NCBI GenBank assembly: GCA_001871905.1
Contig: MNUG01000018.1
Location: forward strand, 1-64,000
DNA: 64,000 nucleotides
Source of the DNA: Alphaproteobacteria bacterium CG1_02_46_17
GTDB taxonomy: Bacteria > Pseudomonadota > Alphaproteobacteria > Micavibrionales > Micavibrionaceae
Direction: 5' to 3'
Part shown: positions 39,631-50,541 of the stretch, in pieces
Layout: every line of letters starts with the position of its first letter
How positions within the stretch are numbered: position 1 is the first letter of the stretch
Notes under the pieces: generated by a model
Database searches by the model: none
Seen by the model: the letters and a program-made list of their open reading frames with translations, nothing else
Told to the model about the DNA's origin: nothing
Position numbers and translations under genes: made by a program

Positions 39631-40845
39631 ATGGATAACCGGATCAAACCAACTTTATTGCAACCTGCAATTCGCCAGCGTCCGCTGATGATGCAGTTGG
39701 GCTTGGCGTCCGCAGCAATGGCGCGCCCCAAGCTTCTCAGCGGCAAGTCTTTTGGAAATGATTTCTGGAATGATGAAGAAGGCCAATCCAGCAAAGCAAG
39801 TATGGAAAAGGTAATCGAAGGCCTGCGTAAATATCAGATGCATGATTATCAACGCGGGCTGCAACATAACAGTATTGTCTGGTCAGATGGGGAAGCGCGA
39901 TTGATCTGGCTTGCAGCAAAAACAGATCAACGCCGCAAATATTCCAAAGGCCAAATTCTTGTTGTGCCTTCTATGATCAACGGGTCAGAGATTCTGGATA
40001 TTGTCCCCGACGAACGATCATTGCTACGGTGGCTATCCGGTCAAGGCTATGATGTGTTTCTTCTGGAATGGGGGAATATGCGTGAAGATCCCGAACTCTG
40101 TGATCTGGATCAAGCCATCGCCACCAAAATGGGCAAGCTTTTATTATGGCTCAAGAAACAGAAGACTGATTTGCCCTTGTTCGGTTTGGGATATTGCATG
40201 GGTGGCTTGTTATTGGCTGCTGCTGAACAGTTAAATCCGGATGTTTTCGATGGCCTTGTTTTTGTGGCGACACCTTGGGATTTCAGTGTTGGGGGCGAGG
40301 CAAGTATTTCGGCAGCCATTCATAGATGGGTCGAAGACGGCGGGTTGGTGCGCGTGGCTCATCTTGATTATATGCCCAATGAATGGCTGCAACTGATTTT
40401 CGCAGGAGTCGATCCGTCAATGGTAGCAAGGAAGTTCTCCGCATTTGCTGATATGAAAATGAATTCCTCTCAGGCCAGATTGTTCGTCGCGGTAGAGGAT
40501 TGGATCAACGGGGGATCCGACCTTCCGGCAGGAATTTTGATCGGGGCGGTCAATGATTGGTATATCCACAACAAACCCATTAAAGGAAACTGGGAAATCG
40601 GCGGCCAGACGATCAAAGCTGGTTCCATTACAAAACCCAGCTTTGTCGTCGTGCCATCCCGCGATAAAATCGTTTCGCCGACCTCTGCCAAATCACTGGC
40701 AAAACAATTACCCCATGCAACAATTCTCAATCCCGATTGCGGCCATATCAGTATGATGGTCGGCGGCTCGGCCAAAGAGCAGATGTGGAAGCCAATGGCC
40801 AAATGGATGGGTTCGATCAAATCGCTGCACCGCAACAAAACATAG
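39631..40845 (+). CDS. short PHA synthase-like alpha/beta hydrolase
   Basis: ILVVPSMINGSEILDIVPDERSLLRWLSGQGYDVFLLEWG; lipase-like box GYCMGG; DKIVSP Asp; CGHISMMVG His; adjacent to phaR/phaA/phaB. Confidence 0.87.
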   Translation: MDNRIKPTLLQPAIRQRPLMMQLGLASAAMARPKLLSGKSFGNDFWNDEEGQSSKASMEKVIEGLRKYQMHDYQRGLQHNSIVWSDGEARLIWLAAKTDQRRKYSKGQILVVPSMINGSEILDIVPDERSLLRWLSGQGYDVFLLEWGNMREDPELCDLDQAIATKMGKLLLWLKKQKTDLPLFGLGYCMGGLLLAAAEQLNPDVFDGLVFVATPWDFSVGGEASISAAIHRWVEDGGLVRVAHLDYMPNEWLQLIFAGVDPSMVARKFSAFADMKMNSSQARLFVAVEDWINGGSDLPAGILIGAVNDWYIHNKPIKGNWEIGGQTIKAGSITKPSFVVVPSRDKIVSPTSAKSLAKQLPHATILNPDCGHISMMVGGSAKEQMWKPMAKWMGSIKSLHRNKT

Positions 40846-40944
40846 TTCCCGAATTTTTGAATAAAATTACAAAACAGACTTTGAAAATGTCGAGAAATAT
40901 TGCATAGTCCCATCATCAAAATTTCAAAAAAAGGAATAGCCATT

Positions 40945-42126
40945 ATGTCCGAAGAGTCTGTTGTCATTGTCTCTGCGAAGAGAACTGCTATTGGATCATT
41001 TCTCGGGGGTTTATCATCTCTGAGTGCTGTTGATCTGGGTAAGGTTGCTGTGGAAGCCGCGATGAAAGAAGCAGGAGTTTCCCCCGGTGAAGTGGACGAA
41101 GTTCTGTTGGGGCAGGTGTTGACAGCAGGATGCGGACAAAATCCGGCCAGACAAACGGCAATTGCTGCGGGGATTCCGGTGGAAAAAACAGCCATGACCA
41201 TCAATCAGGTTTGTGGATCGGGGCTGCGCTCGGTTGCCTTGGGGATGCAGGCAATTAAAAACGGGGATGCCAATATTGTTGTGGCAGGCGGGCAAGAAAG
41301 TATGAGCCAGTCATTCCATTGTATGTCCATGAGAAACGGAACCAAAATGGGCAATACCGAACTGATTGATACGATGATCAAAGATGGGTTGTGGGATGCG
41401 TTTAACGGATACCACATGGGCATTACGGCTGAAAATGTTGCCGAAAAATTCGCTCTGACTCGCGACGATCAGGACAGCTTTTCTGCAACATCACAACAAC
41501 GGGCCGAGTCCGCGATGACTGCCGGAAAATTCAAGGATGAAATCGTGCCGGTCGTGATCAAGAGTAGAAAAGGTGAAACCACAGTCGATACAGATGAATT
41601 CCCGCGTGCCGGAACCACTACTGAAACTCTAGGCAAACTGCGTCCGGCTTTCAAATCGGATGGGACAGTCACCGCAGGAAATGCATCAGGCATTAATGAC
41701 GGCGCAGCTGCAGTTGTTCTAATGACAGAAAGTGAAGCACGCAAACGCGGCTTAACGCCATTGGCGACCATCAAATCATGGGCGACCGCGGGCGTTGACC
41801 CAGCGATCATGGGAACAGGGCCAATTCCAGCCTCGAAAAAAGCACTGGAAAAAGCAGGATGGACAACTTCCGATCTCGATTTGATTGAGTCCAACGAAGC
41901 TTTTGCCGCACAGGCGTGCAGCGTTTTGAAAGAACTCAAACTTGATCCGGAAAAAGTCAATGTGAATGGCGGAGCCATCGCTTTGGGACATCCGATCGGG
42001 GCGTCAGGAACACGTATTCTTGTGACCTTGCTGCACGAAATGAAACGTCGTGATGCTAAGAAAGGGTTGGCAACTCTGTGCATCGGTGGCGGAATGGGCA
42101 TCGCCATGTGTGTTGAACGCGCGTAA
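40945..42126 (+). CDS. phaA: acetyl-CoA C-acetyltransferase
   Basis: [93 protein letters not shown]. Confidence 0.96.
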   Translation: MSEESVVIVSAKRTAIGSFLGGLSSLSAVDLGKVAVEAAMKEAGVSPGEVDEVLLGQVLTAGCGQNPARQTAIAAGIPVEKTAMTINQVCGSGLRSVALGMQAIKNGDANIVVAGGQESMSQSFHCMSMRNGTKMGNTELIDTMIKDGLWDAFNGYHMGITAENVAEKFALTRDDQDSFSATSQQRAESAMTAGKFKDEIVPVVIKSRKGETTVDTDEFPRAGTTTETLGKLRPAFKSDGTVTAGNASGINDGAAAVVLMTESEARKRGLTPLATIKSWATAGVDPAIMGTGPIPASKKALEKAGWTTSDLDLIESNEAFAAQACSVLKELKLDPEKVNVNGGAIALGHPIGASGTRILVTLLHEMKRRDAKKGLATLCIGGGMGIAMCVERA

Positions 42127-42145
42127 CAATAGAGGAAAATGAAAT

Positions 42146-42871
42146 ATGAGTAGAGTAGCAGTTGTAACAGGTGGAACACGCGGGATCGGGCTATCTATCA
42201 CCAAGGCATTGATCGCCGATGGATATCAGGTGGCTGCTTTGTATCACGGCAACGAAGAGGCCGCAAAAAAATGTGCTGATGAGACGGGCGCCAAAGTTTA
42301 CAAAGCTGATGTGGCCGATTTTCAAGCCTGTCGTGATGCGATTGTAAAAATCGAAAGTGAAATGGGCCCTGTTGATATTCTGGTTAATAATGCCGGCATC
42401 ACCAAAGACGGGATGTTGCATAAGATGCCCGAAGAAAGCTGGCATGCCGTGATTGAAACCAACCTGACGTCTTGTTTCAATATGAGCCATGCCGTTATTT
42501 CCGGAATGCGGGATCGCAAATTTGGCCGGATTATCAACATCAGCTCTATCAACGGTCAAAAAGGCCAGTTGGGACAGTGTAACTATTCGGCAGCCAAAGC
42601 AGGTATGCTCGGGTTTACCAAGGCACTGGCGCAAGAAAGTGCAGCCAAAGGAATTACCGTAAATGCGATCTGTCCGGGATATATCGCCACCGAAATGACC
42701 TCGGCGATGCCTCAGGAAGTGCTTGATTCGATCATACGTCAAATTCCGGCTGCTCGTATGGGGAAACCCGAAGAGATCGCCGATATGGTCATTTTTCTGG
42801 CCTCTGATCGCGCATCCTTTGTAAATGGAGCCACGATGTCTGTGAATGGTGGCCAATATATGGCGGCCTAA
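42146..42871 (+). CDS. phaB: acetoacetyl-CoA reductase (SDR)
   Basis: RVAVVTGGTRGIGLSITKAL; NNAGITKDGMLHKM; ISSINGQKGQLGQCNYSAAKAGMLGFTKALAQE; CPGYIATEM. Confidence 0.95.
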   Translation: MSRVAVVTGGTRGIGLSITKALIADGYQVAALYHGNEEAAKKCADETGAKVYKADVADFQACRDAIVKIESEMGPVDILVNNAGITKDGMLHKMPEESWHAVIETNLTSCFNMSHAVISGMRDRKFGRIINISSINGQKGQLGQCNYSAAKAGMLGFTKALAQESAAKGITVNAICPGYIATEMTSAMPQEVLDSIIRQIPAARMGKPEEIADMVIFLASDRASFVNGATMSVNGGQYMAA

Positions 42872-42908
42872 AAGTTAAAAAATCAAATTTTTGACTTTCC
42901 AGACTGGT

Positions 42909-42944
42909 GAACCATATCTTATAAAGATATGGTTCATTTCTTTT
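42909..42944 (+). terminator. terminator downstream of phaB
   Basis: GAACCATATCTT-ATA-AAGATATGGTTC followed by ATTTCTTTT. Confidence 0.75.
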
Positions 42945-42966
42945 CCAGATTTTTCAAAGGGTTCCT

Positions 42967-45900
42967 ATGTCAGACCAAAACTCCCCGCAAGACGATATTC
43001 AAGGCTTCGAAGACCCCGCATCAAAATTTCCCAAATGGGCAAAATATCTGGGAGGCACAGCGGTCGGCCTTGTGTTGATTGCAGGAGGCGTGAGCGTTCT
43101 GGTTCCCCATTTTATTGATCAGGCCAAATACAAAAAGATGATAGTTGAAAAGGTCGAGGAAAAAACCGGTTATCAGGTTGACTGGAGCGGAGACATCGGC
43201 ATGTCCTTGTTGCCTCTTCCTCATGTGACTGTGAATGACCTGAGCGTTAAAGCAAATAATCAGGAAATTGTAACGATTAAATCCGTAGATGTTGAGGTGG
43301 CGTTATTTCCATTGCTGTCCAAAAAAATCGAGGTAAAGGACATCTCTCTGGATGAACCAAAAATAAATCTGGTGACATTGAAAAACGGTCAACAAACATG
43401 GATGACCAGCCAGATTGGGGAAACAGAAAAATCAGGCACTTCGGAATCATCTTCCGGCTCAGAAACGGACGAAGAAAAATCATCTGCGATGGATGTTTCC
43501 ATCAACATCATTGAAATTACCGATGGTGTGTTGATTGTCGATAATCAAAAAGAAAACAGCCGTCAATCTATAGAGGATATTGATGTCCGTTTGAAGGCAG
43601 ATAGCCTCTCCGGCCCGTTCGAAATAAATGGTGGAATATTGTTGAACGGTCATAAGATCGAGGCAAAAATCAACACTTCTGATCTGGATATCGAAAACGG
43701 CATTTTCCCCGTTCAGGTTAAACTGGCTTTGCCTGAAAGTAATCTGCGCGCGGAATATTCCGGTGTCATTACCAACAAAGATAAGTTGACCATTGAAGGC
43801 GATGTGTCAGCCGAACTTGCAGATATTCAATCCACGATATCCTATTTTGGCGGTGAAACCGCGCCAAAAGTTCCTGCTGGGCTTGAGGGAAAAGCAAATC
43901 TATCGGCCAAGCTGGTATATTCCCCGGAGAAAGTTGCCCTGAATAATTTGCGACTGGATGTTGGAAGTCTGGAATATGGAGGAGAATTTTCAGCCACAGA
44001 TCTGACTTCTCCGTCCAAATCCCCGGGCATAGCATTTTCTTTGAAGTCAAATAGCAAGGCGTCAGGCGAAGCCTCATCATTGGTAAAATTTCTGGATGAT
44101 CTAGCCATTTCAGTATCAGGAACAATGAAGGACAATAAAATCGTCATTGAGAAAAGTAATATCAAACTTGATGAAAACGATCTGTCTTTGAAGGGAAGTG
44201 TTGCCCTTGATGAAAACAAAACAGTTGATTTGACCGCGAACATCAAAAAACTTGATCTTGATCAGATTCAGAAAAAACTGGGGTTAAAAAGTGATGATGG
44301 AAAATCCATCGACACAAATGTAAGTGCTGCTGATAATAAGGGAAGCAAAGAACCTATCGGGTTTTCTGTTTCATTCACAGGCCGCATCAAGGCAGATGTG
44401 GAGGAAGTAAAAGTTTCAGGGAAATCATATCAGAACATTCACCTTGATTTAACGGCCAACAAAAGCAGCCTGACAATTGTGAAATTGGAAGCAGGGTTGC
44501 CGGATAATGTTTCGCTAAAAATGTCCGGACAGGTTGGGAATACGGAACAACTCTCAGGTCTCGATATATCGGTTCAGGCTAAAATGCCCGATGCCGAACT
44601 GGTGGCAAGAAGTTATAATATCACGATCCCTGACCTTCCTAAAAAAATCGGGTCGGCTTCGATTGATGGAAAATTCACGGGCGATTTGAAGGCACTGGGT
44701 TTTGATGTTGGCCTCGGCGTGTGGGATATGACGGCGCGCGGTGTGGGAACTGTGGCGAATGTTATGGACAAACCAGTGGTGAACAAACTGAAATTCTCAC
44801 TGCAACATCCGAACTTTGTTGACGCAATGCATATCTTCCAACCGACCTTCACCGGTAGTCCGAGCCTGACTGGCCCGATGAATGTTTCCGGAAATGTTGC
44901 TCTGGGCGACAATCAGTATCATATTTCGGATCTTAAAGGGACGTTGGGTAAAACAACCATTGATGTCAATATGGATATGGCGATGTCCCCAAAACTATCG
45001 CTTTCCGGAAAACTCAAGATCGGCGATCTCGTGTTGCCATCTACGAGCCCTGCATCGTCGGGACGTCGAGGGGCTGCAACCCAATCATCTGCATCCTCCG
45101 CACAAGGGTCTGCTGGAGCAACCAAGTGGTCTCGTGAAGCCATTGATGTCACATGGATGAAAAAATTTGATGCCGATTTGCAAATCACGGCAAACTCATT
45201 GAGCTATAATCTTTGGAACTTTACCAACGCCAATCTTGATTTTACATTATCAAATGGAAATTTGGGCATTCAAGATATGAGTGCTGGATTATTTGGCGGA
45301 ACGGCTTCCGTTTCCGGAAATATCAAGAGTGGCACAGGCGATCGTGATCCATTGGATATCACGGCACAAATGAAGGCAGAAAAAGTTGACGCACGCCAAC
45401 TGCAAAATGCGTTTATGGGCTCGCCAAATGATACTCTTTCCGGAACCATTTCCGATGTGAATGTGAAAATTGCTGCAACGGGTCTTTCTCCTGCGGCTTT
45501 GGTTCAAACGCTCTCGGGAGATGGAACGGTCAACGGGGAAAACATCGTCGTAAAAGGTGTGGACGCTGCCCAACTGGCTGACGCAGCCAAAGGCAGTTAT
45601 AAACCACTTGATCGGGCAGGAACCTTGTTCGGATCGTTCGGAAAAGGCCAGACAGAGTTCACCACCATGAACACAGAATTTGTGATTCAGAATGGGATCG
45701 TGAACTTCTCGAAAATTCTGTTTGATGGCCCCAAAGCAATATTGACCAGCACGGGGTATATTAATTTGCCACAATGGACGATTGACCTGAAAAATAACAT
45801 GACGGTCAAGGATACGGATATTCCGCCATTTGACTTTACCATCAAAGGCCCACTTGATAACCCGAGCAAAGCGGGTGGCGACATCATCAATAATTACCTG

Positions 45901-46125
45901 AATAAAAAGGTCAATAAACTGATAGAAAACAAACTGGGTAAGTTGCTTGGCGTTGAGGATAAGCAAGCCGAACCAGTGACCGTTCAGCCGGATGGCACGA
46001 CGGGTTCACCTGATGCAGTGACTGGCACGGATCAACCCCAGCCAACTCCGGAAACCAAAACAGACTCCAAAGACGCCCTGAAAAAAGAAGCGTTGAAGGC
46101 GTTGGGCGGGCTTCTAGGGCAATAA
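42967..46125 (+). CDS. AsmA family protein
   Basis: 1052 aa; N-terminal TM; KMIVEKVEEKTGYQVDWSGDIGMSLLPLPHVTVNDLSVK; C-terminal TGYINLPQWTIDLKNNMTVKDTDIPPFDFTIKGPLDNPSKA. Confidence 0.92.
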   Translation: MSDQNSPQDDIQGFEDPASKFPKWAKYLGGTAVGLVLIAGGVSVLVPHFIDQAKYKKMIVEKVEEKTGYQVDWSGDIGMSLLPLPHVTVNDLSVKANNQEIVTIKSVDVEVALFPLLSKKIEVKDISLDEPKINLVTLKNGQQTWMTSQIGETEKSGTSESSSGSETDEEKSSAMDVSINIIEITDGVLIVDNQKENSRQSIEDIDVRLKADSLSGPFEINGGILLNGHKIEAKINTSDLDIENGIFPVQVKLALPESNLRAEYSGVITNKDKLTIEGDVSAELADIQSTISYFGGETAPKVPAGLEGKANLSAKLVYSPEKVALNNLRLDVGSLEYGGEFSATDLTSPSKSPGIAFSLKSNSKASGEASSLVKFLDDLAISVSGTMKDNKIVIEKSNIKLDENDLSLKGSVALDENKTVDLTANIKKLDLDQIQKKLGLKSDDGKSIDTNVSAADNKGSKEPIGFSVSFTGRIKADVEEVKVSGKSYQNIHLDLTANKSSLTIVKLEAGLPDNVSLKMSGQVGNTEQLSGLDISVQAKMPDAELVARSYNITIPDLPKKIGSASIDGKFTGDLKALGFDVGLGVWDMTARGVGTVANVMDKPVVNKLKFSLQHPNFVDAMHIFQPTFTGSPSLTGPMNVSGNVALGDNQYHISDLKGTLGKTTIDVNMDMAMSPKLSLSGKLKIGDLVLPSTSPASSGRRGAATQSSASSAQGSAGATKWSREAIDVTWMKKFDADLQITANSLSYNLWNFTNANLDFTLSNGNLGIQDMSAGLFGGTASVSGNIKSGTGDRDPLDITAQMKAEKVDARQLQNAFMGSPNDTLSGTISDVNVKIAATGLSPAALVQTLSGDGTVNGENIVVKGVDAAQLADAAKGSYKPLDRAGTLFGSFGKGQTEFTTMNTEFVIQNGIVNFSKILFDGPKAILTSTGYINLPQWTIDLKNNMTVKDTDIPPFDFTIKGPLDNPSKAGGDIINNYLNKKVNKLIENKLGKLLGVEDKQAEPVTVQPDGTTGSPDAVTGTDQPQPTPETKTDSKDALKKEALKALGGLLGQ

Positions 46126-46129
46126 AGTC

Positions 46130-46423
46130 TTAACCCTTCAAGGTATAAAGAACAAAAAGTCTGAGCGCGCTGGATAAATTAATCTGGCGCGCTTCGTCTA
46201 TGTGCGAGATTAAATCGGATAAGGTCATATGTTTTTTATCCGCAATTCGTAGTAACTCATCCCAGAAGGGCTGTTCCAGAGATACCGAGGTCGAATGCCC
46301 CGCAATATTGACCGAATGTTTGACCACAGGCGAAGAAAGAAGGCCTGATAATTTCTCATCAGGCCATTCTTCTGAAATAGGGGAACCCCTAGTCACGAGG
46401 TTTGACCATATCTTGAGGAACAA
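46130..46423 (-). CDS. ribbon-helix-helix domain protein (RHH_4-like); start uncertain (GTG at 46327 also possible)
   Basis: [65 protein letters not shown]. The longest ORF overlaps the fumC 3' end by 35 nt. Confidence 0.85.
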   Translation of the reverse strand: MFLKIWSNLVTRGSPISEEWPDEKLSGLLSSPVVKHSVNIAGHSTSVSLEQPFWDELLRIADKKHMTLSDLISHIDEARQINLSSALRLFVLYTLKG

Positions 46424-47819
46424 TCCATTGTTTGAACTGTTCTTCGGTCATGAGGCCAAGAGCCACGCCGGCTTCTTGCAAGGATGTACCCTCGGTATGC
46501 GCCTTCTTGGCGATCTTGGCCGCGTTGTCATAGCCGATATGTGGGTTGAGTGCTGTGACCAGCATCAAGCTTTCATACATCAATTTTTCAATGCGGCGTT
46601 CATCGGCCTCGATACCGGCAACGCAATTATCGGTGAAACTGCGGCAACCATCGGCAATCAAACGAATGGATTGAAGGACATTATAAATCATCACGGGTTT
46701 GAACACGTTGAGCTCAAAATGACCGTTTGATCCGGCAATCGTCACTGTGGTGTGGTTGCCCATAACTTGGGTGCACAACATGGTCATGGCTTCACATTGG
46801 GTCGGGTTGACTTTACCCGGCATAATGGATGACCCAGGTTCATTCGCAGGCAAAATCAATTCGCCGATCCCGCACCGTGGGCCGGAACCCAACAGGCGAA
46901 TATCATTGGCAATTTTCATCAGCGATGCAGAGATGGTATTGAGAACACCAGAAACTTCGACCATGGCATCATGTGCGGCCAAGGCTTCGAATTTATTTTC
47001 TGCGGTCACAAAGGGAAGCCCAGTGATTGCGGCAACTTCGTCGGCAAATCTTTCGGCAAATCCGGCTTTGGAATTAATCCCCGTTCCAACCGCTGTTCCG
47101 CCTTGCGCCAATTGCATAAGGCGAGGGTAAGTGGTCTTGACACGGGCAATTGAAAATTCTATTTGCTTGGCATAACCGGAAAATTCCTGACCCAAAGTCA
47201 ATGGTGTTGCATCCATCAAATGGGTTCGTCCAATTTTGACGATATGAGCAAATGCTTTTGCTTTTGCATCAAGTGCCGCGTGCAAATATTCCAGAGCAGG
47301 GATCAAATCATGATAGACCTGTTCGCCGGCGGCGATATGCATGGCGGTTGGAAAGGTATCGTTTGAAGATTGCCCCATATTGACGTGATCGTTCGGGTGG
47401 ACCGGTTTTTTGGAACCCATTTCCCCGCCCATCATTTCAATCGCACGGTTTGAAATCACTTCATTGGCATTCATGTTGGTTTGTGTACCAGATCCGGTTT
47501 GCCAGACCACCAGAGGAAACTCATCGGCCATGGACCCGTCAATAACTTCTTCGGAGGCGTTCACAATAGCTTGTCCGATTTTTGGGTCGAGAACACCAAG
47601 AGCCATATTGGTTTGTGCCGCGGCGCGTTTGATAATTCCCAAGGCACGAATTAAAGGTGCAGGCATCTTTTCATTGCCGATTTTGAAATTTCCCAAAGAC
47701 CGTTGGGTCTGTGCCCCCCAGTAACGATTGGCAGAAACTTCGATTTCACCGAACGAATCGGTTTCAACGCGAATGGGATTACTTTGCCCGCTCTCCAGAG
47801 CTTGCGATACGGATGTCAT
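46389..47819 (-). CDS. fumC: class II fumarate hydratase
   Basis: [71 protein letters not shown]. Confidence 0.98.
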   Translation of the reverse strand: MTSVSQALESGQSNPIRVETDSFGEIEVSANRYWGAQTQRSLGNFKIGNEKMPAPLIRALGIIKRAAAQTNMALGVLDPKIGQAIVNASEEVIDGSMADEFPLVVWQTGSGTQTNMNANEVISNRAIEMMGGEMGSKKPVHPNDHVNMGQSSNDTFPTAMHIAAGEQVYHDLIPALEYLHAALDAKAKAFAHIVKIGRTHLMDATPLTLGQEFSGYAKQIEFSIARVKTTYPRLMQLAQGGTAVGTGINSKAGFAERFADEVAAITGLPFVTAENKFEALAAHDAMVEVSGVLNTISASLMKIANDIRLLGSGPRCGIGELILPANEPGSSIMPGKVNPTQCEAMTMLCTQVMGNHTTVTIAGSNGHFELNVFKPVMIYNVLQSIRLIADGCRSFTDNCVAGIEADERRIEKLMYESLMLVTALNPHIGYDNAAKIAKKAHTEGTSLQEAGVALGLMTEEQFKQWIVPQDMVKPRD

Positions 47820-47949
47820 ATATTTCCTCCATAGAGATACTAAAACATCACCTTTTTACCCGATTTAGGCAGTGGATAGAAGGGGAAAAGCCGTATAAAC
47901 TACGACATATCATCTATTTTAATGTCACAAAACGATGGTCGGGTGAAAT

Positions 47950-48699
47950 ATGAATAAAGTAAAGCAAACTGTTGGAATTATTGGGGTCGGGGCATTTGGC
48001 GAATTTATGCTCAAATATCTGATTCCGTATTTCAATGTCAGTATTTTTGATTCCCACCGCGATCTCGCTCAGGTTGGCGATTTATATAATGTCGGGATTT
48101 GCGACCTGAATCGTATTTGCGATTGCGATATTATTATCTTGTGTGTGCCTGTTGTTCATATGGAAGAAGCCTTGGACTCCATCCGGCACAAACTAAAGGC
48201 AGGCCAGCTCTTGATTGATCTGTGCTCGGTTAAAACCAAACCGATCAAACTGGTGATCGACAAGCTCCCCAATGGTGTTGAGTTTATCAGTCTGCACCCG
48301 CTTTTCGGCCCACAGAGCGGCAAATTCGGGATCAATGGTCTTAATCTCACGATGTGTGATGTGGGATTAACCAGCCGCACCGAGTGCATTCGTAAGTTTC
48401 TGAATGAGACTCTGGGACTGAAAATTCACGAAACAACGCCGGAACAGCATGACAGGGAAATGGCCTATGTGCAGGGACTGACCCATATGATCGCCAAAGT
48501 TTTTAGTCGCATGGATGTGCCGGAAATTCACCAGAAAACAAAGACTTATACCTTGTTGGATGAAATGGTCGAGATGATCCGCTATGACAGCGATGAACTT
48601 TTTCTGGCCATCCAACGCGATAATCCGTATGTTGAGAACACCAAACAAGCCTTTTTTAAGGCCGTAAAAGATTTGGAAGATAAACTATCAAAAGAATAA
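47950..48699 (+). CDS. prephenate dehydrogenase (TyrA-like)
   Basis: TVGIIGVGAFGEFMLKYLIPYFNVSIFDSHRDL; LIDLCSVKTKPIKLV; VEFISLHPLFGPQSG; EHDREMAYVQGLTH-like. Confidence 0.87.
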   Translation: MNKVKQTVGIIGVGAFGEFMLKYLIPYFNVSIFDSHRDLAQVGDLYNVGICDLNRICDCDIIILCVPVVHMEEALDSIRHKLKAGQLLIDLCSVKTKPIKLVIDKLPNGVEFISLHPLFGPQSGKFGINGLNLTMCDVGLTSRTECIRKFLNETLGLKIHETTPEQHDREMAYVQGLTHMIAKVFSRMDVPEIHQKTKTYTLLDEMVEMIRYDSDELFLAIQRDNPYVENTKQAFFKAVKDLEDKLSKE

Positions 48700-48718
48700 G
48701 CCAGTAAAACTGGATAGA

Positions 48719-49237
48719 ATGCAGGGAATGAAAGTGGTTTTATCGTCAGCGATAGTGCGTCCTTTTGCTTTTTCATTGGGTATGGCCTTCGGCAGTGTCG
48801 CCGGAGCCGATGTAACCATGATCAAATATGATGAAGTAAAACTGGATGACAAGGTTGTCGTTGTGACAAAGGGCGGTAAGGTGTTGCTTCCCGATCGAGT
48901 GACTATAGAAGTTTCAATGGCAGATGATAAAAGAGTTCGTTTTACGCCATACCCGAAAGAACTGGGATTAAAAGACTCATTCGCCTCTTGTACTAAAATC
49001 AGGGCTTACAATGCGTTTTCCTGGTTTGTAAGGGACGTGACTCTTCTTGATGAAGTCAGAGAAAATTACGGGGATGATGTGGCCTATATTCTCTCCCGTG
49101 TCAAAATACAAAACGAGAGCAACTTGTCTGATAAACAGGTGATGGAAGCGGTCGAGGAAAAAGTATGGGAAGAAGTGTTAACATCCTCAAAAATTGCAGC
49201 CGAGAACGCTGATAAATTATGCCTGAATCAAAGCTAA
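48719..49237 (+). CDS. hypothetical exported protein (start may be ATG 48728)
   Basis: Hydrophobic N-terminus VVLSSAIVRPFAFSLGMAFGSVAGADV; no recognised domain; 21-nt convergent overlap with dusB. Confidence 0.65.
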   Translation: MQGMKVVLSSAIVRPFAFSLGMAFGSVAGADVTMIKYDEVKLDDKVVVVTKGGKVLLPDRVTIEVSMADDKRVRFTPYPKELGLKDSFASCTKIRAYNAFSWFVRDVTLLDEVRENYGDDVAYILSRVKIQNESNLSDKQVMEAVEEKVWEEVLTSSKIAAENADKLCLNQS

Positions 49238-50230
49238 TTCAATTTCCGGTTCACTCGCAAAATAATCAGATATAAATTGACGAACGTCGTTAGAGTTTTC
49301 TGATCTATTGATGCGTGACCGCAAGGCGTCAGAATTTTCCATCTCACTCACATACCACCCGATATGTTTGCGGGCGATTTTTAGTCCTGTCTCAATCCCG
49401 TAATACTCAAGCAAGGCATTATAATGCTCCAGAATCAGATCGCGCAACTCTTCTCCCGATGGGGCTGAATTGTGCGTGCCTGTTTTAAGGTGATCCATAA
49501 TTTGTTTGACCACCCATGGCTTGCCATATGCGCCGCGACCAATCATAACCCCGTCTGCACCTGATTGCGCTATCGCGTTGCGGGCATCTTGCGGCGTGCA
49601 AATATCACCATTGACGATCAGGGGAATGGAAATGGCATCACGCACGGCGCGCACGGCGTCCCAGTCGGCAGTACCGGTATAAAGCTGGTTGCGCGTGCGC
49701 CCATGAACTGTAATCATTCTAACGCCGACATCCTCGGCCATACGGGCAAGACGCGGTGCGTTGATACTGTCGTGATCCCACCCCAGACGCATCTTGACGG
49801 TGACAGGAACCGAAACAGATTTGACAGTTTGTTCGATGATGCTGATTGCCAAAGGTTCATCACGCATCAAGGCTGACCCGCCCATATTATTGACAATCTT
49901 TTTAACCGGACACCCAAAATTCAGATCAATAATCTGCGCGCCACGGGCTTCACAAATACGTGCGGCCTCGGCCACGACATTCGGTTCACATCCCGCAATC
50001 TGGATGGCGATCGGATGTTCTTCTCCGAAATCGAAATCCTCGCGTTTTCTTGGTGATTTGCGAGCATTCTCGATCATGGGGCGCGATGCCAGCATTTCAG
50101 AAAAAACGAGACCAGCTCCGAATTTTTTGACCACACGACGAAAGGGAAGGTCAGTGACACCTGACATCGGGGCAAGAAAAACAGGATCGTCAATTTGAAT
50201 TGGGCCAATAAAAAAAGACATGATGATCAA
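49217..50230 (-). CDS. dusB: tRNA dihydrouridine synthase DusB
   Basis: VFLAPMSGVTDLPFRRVVKKFGAGLVFSEML; IIDLNFGCPVKKIVNNMGGSALMRDE; VPVTVKMRLGWD; TVHGRTRNQLYTGTADW; GVMIGRGAYGKPW. Confidence 0.95.
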   Translation of the reverse strand: MIIMSFFIGPIQIDDPVFLAPMSGVTDLPFRRVVKKFGAGLVFSEMLASRPMIENARKSPRKREDFDFGEEHPIAIQIAGCEPNVVAEAARICEARGAQIIDLNFGCPVKKIVNNMGGSALMRDEPLAISIIEQTVKSVSVPVTVKMRLGWDHDSINAPRLARMAEDVGVRMITVHGRTRNQLYTGTADWDAVRAVRDAISIPLIVNGDICTPQDARNAIAQSGADGVMIGRGAYGKPWVVKQIMDHLKTGTHNSAPSGEELRDLILEHYNALLEYYGIETGLKIARKHIGWYVSEMENSDALRSRINRSENSNDVRQFISDYFASEPEIELALIQA

Positions 50231-50469
50231 TAATGCGGTGGCTTTTCTGCGGCAGCCATTTCAGTGATTGTTTTTGCGCCATCGCTTTTGGACTCACCGG
50301 AATTTTGTTCCATGTCCTTGGCACGGGTTAACAGGAAATGAACCTGATGTTTCAAAAGGTCAATCTCTTTCCATTGCGCAGCAGTCATATCGCTCAGATC
50401 ATTGATCTGTTGATCCTGATGGGTAATCAGCATTTCCAGACGTTCTATATGGTCGTTTTTTTTGGTCAT
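50227..50469 (-). CDS. SlyX family protein
   Basis: MTKKNDHIERLEMLITHQDQQINDLSDMTAAQWKEIDLLKHQVHFLLTRAKDME...EKPPHY; short coiled coil with C-terminal PPHY typical of SlyX. 4-nt overlap with dusB. Confidence 0.75.
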   Translation of the reverse strand: MTKKNDHIERLEMLITHQDQQINDLSDMTAAQWKEIDLLKHQVHFLLTRAKDMEQNSGESKSDGAKTITEMAAAEKPPHY

Positions 50470-50541
50470 GTCCGCTTTGTACACTTTTTGGGGGTGCTTT
50501 GACAATATATTTGCCTGTCTCTCGCAGAATCATTACTATCC

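Noticed and set aside
41469-42179. 236-aa minus-strand ORF opposite phaA
   Set aside because: Antisense shadow; the thiolase on the plus strand explains the region.
45289-45966. 225-aa minus-strand ORF opposite asmA
   Set aside because: Antisense shadow; no start context or domain.
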